Positions 1 to 8,432 of a stretch of 64,000 bases of DNA are shown here, one piece after another. Position 1 is the first letter of the stretch, and each line of letters opens with the position of its first letter. The position numbers and the translations under genes are program-made. The notes beneath the pieces are model-generated. The model did no database searches. It saw nothing but the letters and a program-made list of their open reading frames with translations, and was not told where the DNA came from. The DNA is from an uncultured Clostridia bacterium (lineage in GTDB: Bacteria > Bacillota > Clostridia > TANB77 > CAG-508). The stretch spans positions 1-64,000 of the forward strand of contig CALXHG010000004.1 in NCBI GenBank assembly GCA_944388045.1. The letters are read 5' to 3'.

Positions 1-121
1 AAAATTAATTTAAGAAATTCTAAATTTCCTCCAATCGTATTCAAAATTTATTTATTATTAATATATCAAAATTTCTCGCTGAACTGGAACTACAATTTAA
101 TAAAAAAGTTTTTGAATTAAT

Positions 122-150
122 TTGATTTTTTTTTGCAAAGATTATATAAT
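122..150 (+). promoter_or_regulatory. Sigma-A-type promoter for the DUF362 gene
   Basis: TTGATT at 122-127 and TATAAT at 145-150 are separated by 17 bases and lie about 85 bases upstream of the first start codon. The preceding 120 bases hold no gene that I can see. The assignment rests on sequence match alone. Confidence 0.6.
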
Positions 151-234
151 TAAAACCACAAAGTAAATTTTCAAATTATAGTTAAAAATTTATAATTAAT
201 AAAATCTTTTAGAAAGAAAGGAAGGATTATAAAA

Positions 235-1110
235 ATGGAAAAATCAAAAGTTTATTTTACAAAAGAGATTACTCCAGAATCAATAGTAAAAATGTATGAG
301 GAATTAGGAGTAAAATTACAAGGAAATGTAGCAGTAAAACTACATTCAGGAGAGCAAGGAAATCAAAATTATTTAAGACCAGAATTTGTACAAAAAATTG
401 TAGAACATGTAAAAGGAACAGTTGTAGAATGTAATACAGCATATGAAGGACAAAGAAATTCTACAGAAAAACACAAAAAATTAATAGAAAACCATGGATG
501 GAATAAATATTTTAAAGTAGATTTAATGGATGCAGAAGGACCAGATTTAGTATTAGAAATTCCAAATGGAAAAGTAATTAAACAAGATTTTGTTGGAAAA
601 AATTTAACTAAATATGATTCTATGCTAGTTTTATCACATTTTAAAGGACATCCAATGGGAGGATATGGAGGAGCATTAAAACAATTATCAATAGGTATTG
701 CTTCTTCAGAAGGAAAATCTTGGATACACTCTGCTGGATGGAGTAAAGACCAAACAAAAATATGGGATAATCTACCAGAACAAAATAAATTTTTAGAATC
801 TATGGCAGATGCTGCATCAGCAGTTCATAATTATTTTAAAGGAAATATTGTATATATAAATGTTATGAAAAATTTATCAGTAGATTGTGATTGTTGTGCT
901 GTAGCAGAAGACCCATGTATGCAAGATGTAGGCGTTTTAGCAAGTTTAGACCCAATTGCAATTGACCAAGCTTGTATAGATTTAGTATATAATTCTAATG
1001 ATTCAGGAAAAAATCATTTTATAGAAAGACAAAATGGTATTCATACAATAGAAGCTGCTGAAGAACTTGGATTTGGAACAAGAGAATATGAATTAATAAA
1101 TGTAGATTAA
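235..1110 (+). CDS. DUF362 domain-containing protein
   Basis: This 291-residue soluble protein matches the DUF362 family: an N-terminal VYFTK segment, a central SHFKGHPMGGYGGALKQ glycine-rich stretch (about residues 138-154) and a cysteine cluster CDCCAVAEDPC (about residues 217-227). Many DUF362 proteins carry a ferredoxin-like 4Fe-4S domain. Here no CxxCxxC ferredoxin repeat is present, so the cysteine cluster is the only possible metal site. No biochemical reaction is established for the family. The start is supported by the GAAAGGAAGG ribosome-binding site just upstream. It has its own promoter and no close partner downstream, so context does not indicate a role. Confidence 0.85.
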   Translation: MEKSKVYFTKEITPESIVKMYEELGVKLQGNVAVKLHSGEQGNQNYLRPEFVQKIVEHVKGTVVECNTAYEGQRNSTEKHKKLIENHGWNKYFKVDLMDAEGPDLVLEIPNGKVIKQDFVGKNLTKYDSMLVLSHFKGHPMGGYGGALKQLSIGIASSEGKSWIHSAGWSKDQTKIWDNLPEQNKFLESMADAASAVHNYFKGNIVYINVMKNLSVDCDCCAVAEDPCMQDVGVLASLDPIAIDQACIDLVYNSNDSGKNHFIERQNGIHTIEAAEELGFGTREYELINVD

Positions 1111-1275
1111 TTAAATATTAATATATTAGTTACAGTTTAATGAGAATTTTAGATATATAAATAATTTCATAAATTTATCAAAGAACTGTAACATATACTA
1201 TAATAAAAAATAGTAATTAATTGACTAATTTTTATATTTAAAGTATAATAAGACCAACATTTTAATAAAATTTAA

Positions 1276-1322
1276 GGAAAGGAGAGTATGATTAGTTAAA
1301 TTTATCATACATAAAAAATATG
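1276..1322 (+). promoter_or_regulatory. SD-hairpin-AUG start region with three-codon decoy ORF
   Basis: The only strong Shine-Dalgarno (AAAGGAG, 1278-1284) lies about 35 bases before the ATG at 1320. Between them is an inverted repeat, GTATGAT (1286-1292) and ATCATAC (1304-1310), with an 11-base loop. Inside the 5' arm an ATG at 1288 opens a mini-ORF, ATG ATT AGT TAA. Folding the hairpin leaves about 10 bases between SD and ATG, a normal spacing. The same layout occurs before nusB, the prepilin peptidase gene and pilC. Confidence 0.6.
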
Positions 1323-2189
1323 CGTAACTTTTTAAAAGGAATAATAGTTGGAATAGGTGGAATAGCACCAGGATTAAGTGGAAGTGTATTATTAGTAATT
1401 TTAGGACTTTATCAAAAAACAATAAATGCAATAGGAACAATTTTTAAAGATTTTAAGAAAAATGTAGCTTTTTTATTTCCATTATTTTTAGGTTTTGGTG
1501 TAGGAGTAATAATATTTAGCAAAATTGTAGATTTTTTATTAGAAAATTATGAAATGTATACAAGATTCACATTTTTAGGTCTTGTTTTAGGAACAATTCC
1601 ATTATTTTATAAAGAAGTAAAAAAAGAAGGATTTAATAAAAAATATTACATAGTAATGTTAATATCTGCAATAGCAGGAATAGCACTATTTTCATTAAAT
1701 AAAGATTTATTCCCTGTAATAACAGATCCAAACTTATTCCAATCAGTATTATTAGGATTTGCAGTAGCAGGTTCATCAATTGTACCTGGAGTAGATAGTG
1801 CAGTTATATTATCAACATTAGGATTATATGAATTATATGTTGGTTCAATTGCAGACTTTAATTTAGCAATATTAATACCAGCAGCATTTGGATTAGGAAT
1901 AGGTGTATTAGTTATATCTTTCTTAATGAATAAATTATTAAGTAAATTTTATACAGTAACATTTTCTATAATATTTGGACTATTTTTATCAATAATACCA
2001 AATGTATTAAATAGTAGTTGTGTTTTAGGATTTAACATGAGTTCTGTATTTGCAATTATATTAGTAATAATTGGGTTTATATTCTCATACTTCCTTGGAG
2101 ATGTAAAAAATAATATTGCAAAAATTAAAGCACTTACAAAAAAAGTAAAAAGGTTAAAAGAGAATAATAATACAGATAATGTAAATTAA
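1320..2189 (+). CDS. DUF368 membrane protein, probable undecaprenyl-phosphate flippase (PopT family)
   Basis: This 289-residue polytopic membrane protein has the DUF368 signature GIGGIAPGLSGS near the N-terminus (residues 12-23). A related half-repeat, AGSSIVPGVDSA, appears near residues 150-161, as expected for an internally duplicated transporter. DUF368 proteins have been reported to move undecaprenyl phosphate back across the cytoplasmic membrane, recycling the lipid carrier for wall polymers. Hydrophobic segments fill most of the protein, and the last 30 residues are lysine-rich and cytoplasmic-looking. ATG 1320 is chosen because an in-frame TAG at 1293 blocks longer ATG starts; its ribosome-binding site is displaced by a hairpin. 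A lost base in the leader, giving a longer N-terminus, cannot be excluded. The next gene makes polyprenyl diphosphates, a related pathway. Confidence 0.8.
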   Translation: MRNFLKGIIVGIGGIAPGLSGSVLLVILGLYQKTINAIGTIFKDFKKNVAFLFPLFLGFGVGVIIFSKIVDFLLENYEMYTRFTFLGLVLGTIPLFYKEVKKEGFNKKYYIVMLISAIAGIALFSLNKDLFPVITDPNLFQSVLLGFAVAGSSIVPGVDSAVILSTLGLYELYVGSIADFNLAILIPAAFGLGIGVLVISFLMNKLLSKFYTVTFSIIFGLFLSIIPNVLNSSCVLGFNMSSVFAIILVIIGFIFSYFLGDVKNNIAKIKALTKKVKRLKENNNTDNVN

Positions 2190-2327
2190 TAAAAATATCA
2201 AATGATAATATATATTATTAAAAATAATACAATAAAAATGTAATGTAAAAAACTCATATTTTGAAGATAATATAATAACAAAAATATTTTCTTATAATTT
2301 ATACCTTGAGAAAGGGATGTAATAAAA

Positions 2328-3209
2328 ATGGAATTTAAAGAACAATTAAAAAAGTACCAAGAAATTGTAAATAAAGAATTAGAAGAATACTTAAAAAAAG
2401 AAGAATGTCCAGAAAAAGTACTAAATGATTCTGTAGAATATAGTTTAATGGCAGGAGGAAAAAGGCTAAGAGCAATATTAGTTTTAGTTGTATATAAAAT
2501 GTTTAAAAACGATTTTACAGAAGCTATGCCATATGCGATAGCATTAGAAATGATACATAATTTTTCATTAATACATGATGACTTACCAGAAGTAGATAAT
2601 GATGATTTTAGACACGGAAAACCAACAAATCATAAGAAATTTAATCATCCAACAGCACTGCTTGCAGGAGATTTATTATTTAATCAAGCATATGTGGTAA
2701 TTAGTGAAGATTTAAAAAATAGCAATAATTTGCAAAATAAATTAAGAGTATTTAATGAATTTTCAAAAGCAGTTGAAAGAATGATTTGCGGAGAATATTT
2801 AGATACAGAATTAGAAGGTCAAAATATTTCAACAGAAATGCTTCAATATATACATGAAAATAAAACAGGAGCATTATTAAAGCTTAGTGTAAGAATGGGT
2901 GCAATTCTTGCAAATGCAAGTGAAGAAGATATTAAAAATTTATCAGAATTTGCAGAAAAAATTGGTTTAGCATTTCAAATAAAAGATGATATTTTATCAG
3001 AAGAAGGAAATCCAGAAATTACTGGAAAACCTGTAGGAAATGATAAAGAACATCATAAATGCACATATGTTTCTACTTTTGGACTACAAGGAGCAAAAAG
3101 TAAATTAGAAGAAATTACTAAAGAAGCAGTAGAAATAGTTGAAGCTTATGGAGATAAATCAAAATTCTTAAAAGAGCTTGCAATTTATATAAAAGATAGA
3201 AATAAATAA
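2328..3209 (+). CDS. ispA: Polyprenyl synthetase (farnesyl/geranylgeranyl diphosphate synthase type)
   Basis: This 293-residue enzyme joins isopentenyl diphosphate units into C15-C20 prenyl diphosphates, precursors of quinones and of undecaprenyl carriers. Visible motifs are AGGKRLRA (residues about 43-50), the first aspartate-rich motif DDLPEVDND followed by RHGKPTNH, KTGALL, and a second aspartate-rich region, QIKDDILSEEGN (about 219-230). In typical members the second motif reads DDILD; here the last aspartate is replaced by serine, and the arginine pair before GKPT is RH rather than RR. Length is normal for the bacterial short-chain class. The start follows GAAAGGGATG. The family call is firm; chain length cannot be read from sequence alone. 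Confidence 0.85.
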   Translation: MEFKEQLKKYQEIVNKELEEYLKKEECPEKVLNDSVEYSLMAGGKRLRAILVLVVYKMFKNDFTEAMPYAIALEMIHNFSLIHDDLPEVDNDDFRHGKPTNHKKFNHPTALLAGDLLFNQAYVVISEDLKNSNNLQNKLRVFNEFSKAVERMICGEYLDTELEGQNISTEMLQYIHENKTGALLKLSVRMGAILANASEEDIKNLSEFAEKIGLAFQIKDDILSEEGNPEITGKPVGNDKEHHKCTYVSTFGLQGAKSKLEEITKEAVEIVEAYGDKSKFLKELAIYIKDRNK

Positions 3210-3342
3210 ATGAATAGAAAAAAGTGATTTTTCACTAAGTTTCATATTATTTCTTTTGAAAATAAAATTTTTATATTTTAAATTATATTTTCCTTTTAAG
3301 CCTAAGTAATTTAAAGTTTTATATTGCGTCCTAATTAAATAA

Positions 3343-3376
3343 AAGAGGCGGGTACTAGTTTGTACCCGTCTCTTTA
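3343..3376 (-). terminator. Terminator of the foreign gene at 3.4-3.8 kb
   Basis: AGAGGCGGGTAC (3344-3355) and GTACCCGTCTCT (3362-3373) form a 12-base stem with one mismatch-type wobble and a six-base loop. Read on the minus strand it is followed by TTTTATTT, a classic intrinsic terminator for the gene ending at 3403. Confidence 0.8.
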
Positions 3377-3402
3377 AAATAAGAGGTCAACCTCCTTTTT
3401 GG

Positions 3403-3828
3403 CTAAGCATATTTTAACATGAAGTTAGAGGTGTCTGAAGTATCTTCACTTCTTGCGGAAAGGATGATGCCTACTTTAGCTCCTTTATGACCTGAGATAA
3501 TACCCCAGGGCAGATTGGCTTGTTTGGCATAAAGTTCGGCTTCTTTTGTGTCCGAACAGATTGCCAGAACATCAGTGCTTTCCTTAAGCAAGTCAGTGAT
3601 GCTTGCTTTGCGTTTGTTCAAAACGTGTTTGAACTTATAAAAGTCAAGCGAGATGTTATACCCAATAACAAATACTTTATCATCCTTTCTTTGAATTTGA
3701 ATAAACATTCCACTATCGTCTTTTACATAGACGATTTCGTTTTCGTTCCACTCCTCATCTAAGAAGAGAAAAGGAACAGAAACAAACCGAAAAGGCAAGA
3801 CTTTTCTGCGAACAGAAAGTTTTAACAT
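3403..3828 (-). CDS. Uncharacterised 141-aa protein with foreign base composition
   Basis: I do not recognise this gene. It encodes a soluble protein that starts MLKLSVRRK, contains a lysine/aspartate-rich middle and ends in a segment reading AICSDTKEAELYAKQ, then PWGIISGHKGAKVG, then a serine/threonine-rich tail. No signal peptide or membrane segment is visible. The reading frame is clear: GGAGGT sits just before the ATG, a sigma-A-type promoter lies upstream on the same strand, and a strong terminator follows. Its codons use markedly more G and C than all neighbouring genes (for example GCC, CTG, AAG), which suggests recent transfer. It resembles in size and layout the other foreign gene at 33.7-34.1 kb, although the two proteins do not look alike. 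Confidence 0.75.
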   Translation of the reverse strand: MLKLSVRRKVLPFRFVSVPFLFLDEEWNENEIVYVKDDSGMFIQIQRKDDKVFVIGYNISLDFYKFKHVLNKRKASITDLLKESTDVLAICSDTKEAELYAKQANLPWGIISGHKGAKVGIILSARSEDTSDTSNFMLKYA

Positions 3829-3879
3829 GATGTGACCTCCTACTTTAGTTGTACTGTGTTTAAAATCGAACTAACTTAT

Positions 3880-3908
3880 ATTATACTACAATTTTTGGAA
3901 AAAATCAA
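3880..3908 (-). promoter_or_regulatory. Promoter of the foreign gene
   Basis: On the minus strand TTGATT (3908-3903) and TATAAT (3885-3880) are separated by 17 bases and lie about 50 bases upstream of the ATG at 3828. The gene therefore appears to be an independent transcription unit. Confidence 0.65.
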
Positions 3909-3951
3909 CAAATTTTATGTAAATTACATATTCGTATTATTAAAGATTGCG

Positions 3952-4166
3952 AAAAAGAAAAGTTAATATATAAATTTTTAAAGATATTAACGCTCGAATG
4001 AAATGAAAATTAGAATTCATTAGACTTTCGAATGAGGGATGTTCACGGTACTCGAGTTTACGAGAGGGTCGGAGTGAAAGAGGCTCATGAGAAAGTCTTA
4101 TGAATTCTTTTTGAATGTAATGAGCAGGAGATATCTTTAAAAATTTATATATTAACTTTTCTTTTT
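3952..4166. repeat. 215-bp palindromic element with perfect 36-bp inverted ends
   Basis: Bases 3952-3987 and 4131-4166 are perfect 36-base inverted repeats (outer ends AAAAAGAAAAG and CTTTTCTTTTT). The 143-base interior is itself imperfectly palindromic: AGAATTCATTAGACTTTC near 4010 pairs with GAAAGTCTTATGAATTC near 4091. The centre is less AT-rich than the surroundings. It contains no ORF of note. The layout fits a non-autonomous transposon (MITE-like) or a long RNA hairpin; I see no clear target-site duplication. It fills the gap between the foreign gene and the DUF3794 gene. Confidence 0.75.
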
Positions 4167-4285
4167 AATTTTATAAAATTTCATAATAAGTAATAAAAAT
4201 TAACTACATATCATATAAATTAATAAATAAAAATTAGATAAATAAAAATAAATTATAAAATTTTATCTAAACAATGAAAAAATTA

Positions 4286-4320
4286 TAGGAGGTCATAGTT
4301 AAGAAACAAATTTATAACTA
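4286..4320 (+). promoter_or_regulatory. Upstream SD-like sequence plus hairpin before the DUF3794 gene
   Basis: AGGAGG (4287-4292) is followed at once by ATAGTTA and, after an 11-base loop, TAACTAT. The layout resembles the SD-hairpin leaders of nusB and pilC, but no start codon follows at the right distance. A second ribosome-binding site (GAAAGGAATG) serves the actual ATG at 4353. It may be a remnant or a leader structure. Confidence 0.35.
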
Positions 4321-4352
4321 TAAAAACCTTCGAGAAAGGAATGGAATTTATT

Positions 4353-5894
4353 ATGAAAATAACAAAAGAAACTGTAAAGATTAATAAAGTAATTTGCGAG
4401 AAAAAAGAAAATATCAATGTACAAGGAGACATGATTGTACCAGATGCAAAACCAGACATATTAAACACAATAAACTCAACAGGAAATATAAGCATATACA
4501 AAAAAGAAATAAATGAAGGAAAAATAAGAATAGACGGAAATATATTAACATATATAATGTATCTAGCAGATGACGAAAAAAACAGTATAAGAGGGTTAAA
4601 TACAACACTTGATTTTTCTGAAACAATAGTTATTCCAGAATTGCAAATAGGAATGAGTGTTGAAATAAATCCAATAATAAAATTAATTGAATGTAAAGTA
4701 TTAAATGGAAGAAAAATTGGTATAAAGGCAAATGTGGAAATAAGACTAAAAGTTTGTTCAAAAGAAGAAACAGAAATTGTAACAAATGTTAAAGATGAAA
4801 ATATTCAAGTTTTAAGTCAAAATAAAATAATAAGTTCATTATTAGGTGAAGGAATAACTAAAACATATGTAAAAGAAAATATATCAATTCCTACAAATGA
4901 TAATTTAGCAGAGATTTTAGGATGTACAATTAATTTAGTAGATAAAGATATAAAAATTAGTTATAACAAAATACTTGCAAAATCAGAAGTAGAATTAAAA
5001 ATTATTTATTTAACTGAAGATGGAAGAATAACCTCATGTATAGGAAAAGTTCCATTAGTAGGATTTATAGATATTCAAAACATAAAAGAAGAAAATATAT
5101 GTGATATATGTTATTTAATAAAAAATGTGATAATAAAACCTAATCAAATAGAAGAACATTCTGTTTATTTAGAAATGGAAGTAGAAATAAGTTGTGAATG
5201 TTATGAAGAAAAAGAAGTAAGTGTAATAGAAGATATGTATTGCCCTGGAGAAAAAATAAATTTCGATTTAAAAAAAATAATTACTGCTTCAAATAGAAAA
5301 ATAAAAGATAATTTATGCCAAATAAGAGAAAAAGTTAATTTACCAGAGATAGGTAATGGAGAAATTATAAATTCATCAGTAGAAGCAAATATAACAAAAG
5401 AAAATAGATTAAATGGAAAATTAGTAATTGAAGGTGAATTAGAAATTAATGTTATATTTCTAGATATATCAAGTGTTGGAATTAATACAAAAAAATTTGA
5501 AATTCCATTTGAACAATCTATTGATGATATTGACAATAATTGTAAAACTAATACAGAGATAGAAATAGCAATGCAAGAAATAATTAATCAAGGAGGAAGT
5601 TTATCTATAAATATAGATTTAAAATTAAAAACAACAACATATATAGAAACAGCCATACCAGCAATAAATAACATAACAGAAGAAGAAATGGATGATATGG
5701 AAGATTATAGTGTTATTATTTATGTTGTTAAACCAAATGATACATTATGGAAGATTGCAAAAAGATATGGAAGTACAATAGATGATATAGTAAGAGTAAA
5801 TGGAATTGAAAGGCCAGAAAAAATAAATGTTGGCGAAAAAATATATATTCCACAATATGTATTAAAAAGAGCAAAAGAGCCAATTGTAATATAA
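4353..5894 (+). CDS. SPOCS (DUF3794) and LysM domain protein, probable spore-envelope protein
   Basis: The 513-residue product begins with about 430 residues of DUF3794/SPOCS-type beta-rich repeats (VPDAKPDIL near residues 30-38 is characteristic). It ends with one LysM domain (about residues 458-502: NDTLWKIAKRYGS, VNGIERPEKINVGEKIYIPQ) that should bind peptidoglycan. No signal peptide is present, consistent with a protein made in the mother cell that assembles on the forespore surface; SafA and SpoVID are functional analogues. ATG 4353 is preferred over the in-frame ATG at 4341 because the latter overlaps the ribosome-binding site GAAAGGAATG. yunB follows after one base, so the two are surely cotranscribed. 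Confidence 0.85.
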   Translation: MKITKETVKINKVICEKKENINVQGDMIVPDAKPDILNTINSTGNISIYKKEINEGKIRIDGNILTYIMYLADDEKNSIRGLNTTLDFSETIVIPELQIGMSVEINPIIKLIECKVLNGRKIGIKANVEIRLKVCSKEETEIVTNVKDENIQVLSQNKIISSLLGEGITKTYVKENISIPTNDNLAEILGCTINLVDKDIKISYNKILAKSEVELKIIYLTEDGRITSCIGKVPLVGFIDIQNIKEENICDICYLIKNVIIKPNQIEEHSVYLEMEVEISCECYEEKEVSVIEDMYCPGEKINFDLKKIITASNRKIKDNLCQIREKVNLPEIGNGEIINSSVEANITKENRLNGKLVIEGELEINVIFLDISSVGINTKKFEIPFEQSIDDIDNNCKTNTEIEIAMQEIINQGGSLSINIDLKLKTTTYIETAIPAINNITEEEMDDMEDYSVIIYVVKPNDTLWKIAKRYGSTIDDIVRVNGIERPEKINVGEKIYIPQYVLKRAKEPIVI

Positions 5895-5895
5895 A

Positions 5896-6615
5896 ATGGG
5901 AAAAATATATTCAAGAAGAAGGTTTATAGTAAAGCCTTTTATATTCAAAAGTAAAAATTCAAAACAAAGTAAACTAAAGAAAAAAATAATAAAATTTGTA
6001 ACATTAGTTTTTATAATTGGATATGGTTTTAAAACAACCTTAGAATATATTCAACCAGTATATGAAACATTATGTAATGAAAAAGCAAAATCTGTTGCCA
6101 CAATAATAACAAATCAGCAATCAACAATTTTTATGAACAAATATCAATATGAAGAGTTATTTACTGTAGAAAAAGATACAAAAGGAAATGTTACATTAAT
6201 AAAATCTAATGTAACACCAATAAACAATTTAATTTCTGATTTAACAGAAAATATACAACATGAATTTGATAATATCAAATCAGAAAAAATAGAAATAACA
6301 TTAGGAAATCTTACAGGAAATTATTTACTATCAGGATTTGGACCTAAAATTCCAATTAATGTAGAAATGACAGGAACAGTTGATACAGAAGTTAAAAGTG
6401 AATTTATATCAAAAGGAATAAATCAAACATTACATAGAGTGTATGTTGTATTTGATTGTAAAATGTCTGTTGTAACACCTATGAAAAATTATTCACAAAA
6501 TATTATAAATCAATTTATAATTGCAGAAAATGTAATAGTTGGAAACATACCAGATTCATATTATAATTTAGAAGGCTTGGAAGATCCACTAGATTCACTA
6601 AACTTAATGAAATAA
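5896..6615 (+). CDS. yunB: Sporulation protein YunB
   Basis: This 239-residue protein has a basic N-terminus, one membrane segment (about residues 34-50, FVTLVFIIGYGF) and an outward domain with the family signature LLSGFGPKIPI (about residues 138-148). The segment EFISKGINQTLHRVYV follows. YunB is expressed under mother-cell control during sporulation in Bacillus, and its precise action is unknown. The ATG lies one base after the stop of the DUF3794-LysM gene, so translation is probably coupled; no separate ribosome-binding site is obvious. Length is normal for the family. A strong terminator follows. Confidence 0.88.
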   Translation: MGKIYSRRRFIVKPFIFKSKNSKQSKLKKKIIKFVTLVFIIGYGFKTTLEYIQPVYETLCNEKAKSVATIITNQQSTIFMNKYQYEELFTVEKDTKGNVTLIKSNVTPINNLISDLTENIQHEFDNIKSEKIEITLGNLTGNYLLSGFGPKIPINVEMTGTVDTEVKSEFISKGINQTLHRVYVVFDCKMSVVTPMKNYSQNIINQFIIAENVIVGNIPDSYYNLEGLEDPLDSLNLMK

Positions 6616-6667
6616 AGTAAAAAAGTGCGAGGCTGCTGAAAAAGTAGCTAAAAATTAGCTCTCAAAA

Positions 6668-6709
6668 AATCGTGAATTGGAAAATATTTTTTCTAATTCA
6701 CGATTTTTA
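6668..6709 (+). terminator. Terminator after yunB
   Basis: ATCGTGAATTGGAAAA and TTTTCTAATTCACGAT form a 16-base stem with one mismatch and a short loop, followed by TTTTTAT. It ends the DUF3794-yunB unit. Confidence 0.85.
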
Positions 6710-6752
6710 TGTTGAAAAATAGTAAAATATGATATAATTAGCATAGTTGGAC

Positions 6753-6797
6753 CAAAAAGGGACCGACCCCAATGACGTTGGGGTCGGTCCCTTTTTG
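6753..6797. repeat. Single GGGGTCGGTCCC palindrome (P1)
   Basis: CAAAAAGGGACCGACCCCAA (6753-6772) and its exact complement (6778-6797) flank the five-base loop TGACG, giving a perfect 20-base stem. The right side ends in CCCTTTTTGTGCCTTTTTGTG, so it could also terminate transcription. It is the minimal form of the repeat found at 37.6, 43.9, 45.3 and 52.1 kb. The rest of the 6616-6921 gap holds only the yunB terminator. Confidence 0.85.
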
Positions 6798-6921
6798 TGC
6801 CTTTTTGTGAAAATGTTATGAACATATAAAATATCTAAAAATGTACGCTATTGTTCCTCTTGATAAATTATAAAAAATATAATAAAATAAAAAAACAAGA
6901 AAGGAGTAGATTAAATAAAAT

Positions 6922-8295
6922 ATGGCAAAAGCAAAAACAATATTTGTATGTAGTGAATGTGGATATGAATCACCAAAATGGTTAGGAAAATGTCCAGCAT
7001 GTAATTGTTGGAACACATTTTATGAACAAAAAGTAGAAAAATATTCAGAAGAAAATAAGATAGAAAAAAAGATAAATAATACACCAAAACCTTTAAATAC
7101 ATTTATAGGAAAAGAAGAGAATAGAACATCTACAGGATATGAAGAATTAGATAGAGTATTAGGTGGAGGGCTTGTAAAAGGCTCTTTAATATTACTTGGA
7201 GGAGAGCCAGGAATAGGAAAATCAACACTTATACTCCAATTATGCCAAAAAGTACAAGGAGAAGGAAAAGTATTATATGTATCTGGAGAAGAATCTGCAG
7301 AACAGATTAAATTAAGAGCTGATAGACTAAATATAAATAATGAAGATTTATTATTTTTAGGAGAAACAGACATAGATATTGTAAAAGAAGCAATACAACA
7401 AACAAATCCTAAACTTGTTATAATAGATTCTATACAAACAATGTATTCAGATGAAATAACTGCTGCAGCAGGTAGTGTAAGTCAAGTAAGAGAAATAACA
7501 TCTCAAATAATGAGAATATGTAAGGCAAATCAAATTACAACAATAATAATTGGACATGTTACAAAAGAAGGGAATATTGCAGGTCCTAGAGTGTTAGAAC
7601 ATATGGTAGATACAGTTCTTTACTTAGAGGGAGAAAGATATAATACATATAGAATTTTAAGAGCAGTAAAAAATAGATTTGGCTCAACAAATGAAATAGG
7701 GATGTTCGAAATGAAGCAAGAGGGAATGTGTGAAGTAAAAAATCCATCAGATATATTAATTACAGAAAGAGCTGATAATCCGTCAGGTTCTTGTGTTGTA
7801 GCAAGTATGGAAGGGACAAGACCTATTTTAGTAGAAATGCAAGCATTAACATCACAATCTGTATTTGGAATACCAAAAAGAACAGCAAATGGTTTAGATT
7901 ATAATAGATTAGCAGTATTAATTGCGGTAATAGAAAAAAGAGCAGGACTAGCTTTAGGAGGACAAGATGTATATTTAAATATAGCAGGAGGAATGAAGCT
8001 AACAGAGCCAGCAGCAGATTTAGGAATTATAGCAACAGTAGCATCAGCATATAAAAATATACCAATTCCACAAGATACAGTTGTTATGGGAGAAGTTGGG
8101 CTAACAGGAGAAGTAAGAAGAATAAACTTTATAGAAAAAAGATTAATAGAAGCAGAAAAATTAGGTTTTAAAAGATGTATAATTCCAGAAAACAATAAAA
8201 AAAGCTTGAAAAATAAATTTAAATTAGATATAATAGGCGTATCAAATATAGGTGAAGCATTAAAAAAATTGGGTATAAAAAATAGTAGAGAATAA
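6922..8295 (+). CDS. radA: DNA repair ATPase RadA
   Basis: The 457-residue RadA (Sms) is a RecA-like branch-migration motor in recombinational repair. The full domain order is present: zinc finger CSECGYESPKWLGKCPAC (residues 10-27), Walker A GGEPGIGKST (about 93-102), RadA motif KNRFGSTNEIG (about 251-261) and a Lon-protease-like C-terminal domain (from about residue 290). The start follows AAAGGAG with a rather long spacer of about 16 bases. disA follows after a 137-base gap made largely of a tandem repeat; the radA-disA order is also seen in Bacillus. Confidence 0.97.
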   Translation: MAKAKTIFVCSECGYESPKWLGKCPACNCWNTFYEQKVEKYSEENKIEKKINNTPKPLNTFIGKEENRTSTGYEELDRVLGGGLVKGSLILLGGEPGIGKSTLILQLCQKVQGEGKVLYVSGEESAEQIKLRADRLNINNEDLLFLGETDIDIVKEAIQQTNPKLVIIDSIQTMYSDEITAAAGSVSQVREITSQIMRICKANQITTIIIGHVTKEGNIAGPRVLEHMVDTVLYLEGERYNTYRILRAVKNRFGSTNEIGMFEMKQEGMCEVKNPSDILITERADNPSGSCVVASMEGTRPILVEMQALTSQSVFGIPKRTANGLDYNRLAVLIAVIEKRAGLALGGQDVYLNIAGGMKLTEPAADLGIIATVASAYKNIPIPQDTVVMGEVGLTGEVRRINFIEKRLIEAEKLGFKRCIIPENNKKSLKNKFKLDIIGVSNIGEALKKLGIKNSRE

Positions 8296-8418
8296 AAGCT
8301 TATAATTATAAGAAAAAGCACAAAAACTAGAGATAAAACAGTAGAAAATAAAAGTTTATAATTATAAGAAAAAACACAAAAACTAGGGATAAAAACAATA
8401 GAGAATAAAAGCTTTAAA
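8291..8418 (+). repeat. 56-bp tandem repeat between radA and disA
   Basis: Units beginning AATAAAAG start at 8291, 8347 and 8404, spaced 56 and 57 bases; two are nearly complete and the third is truncated at the disA ribosome-binding site. Each complete unit contains the palindrome CTTATAATTATAAG or a one-base variant. The repeat starts in the last codons of radA. Confidence 0.8.
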
Positions 8419-8432
8419 AGGAGAAAAGGCAA

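Noticed and set aside
3403-4166. Integron gene cassette with attC site for the foreign gene
   Set aside because: No GTTRRRY/RYYYAAC-type core sites or integrase were found near either foreign gene.
5201-5536. Minus-strand ORFs antisense to the DUF3794, radA and mgtA genes
   Set aside because: They lie wholly inside recognised genes, are built of Ser/Phe/Ile/Leu from reversed A-rich codons and lack start signals.
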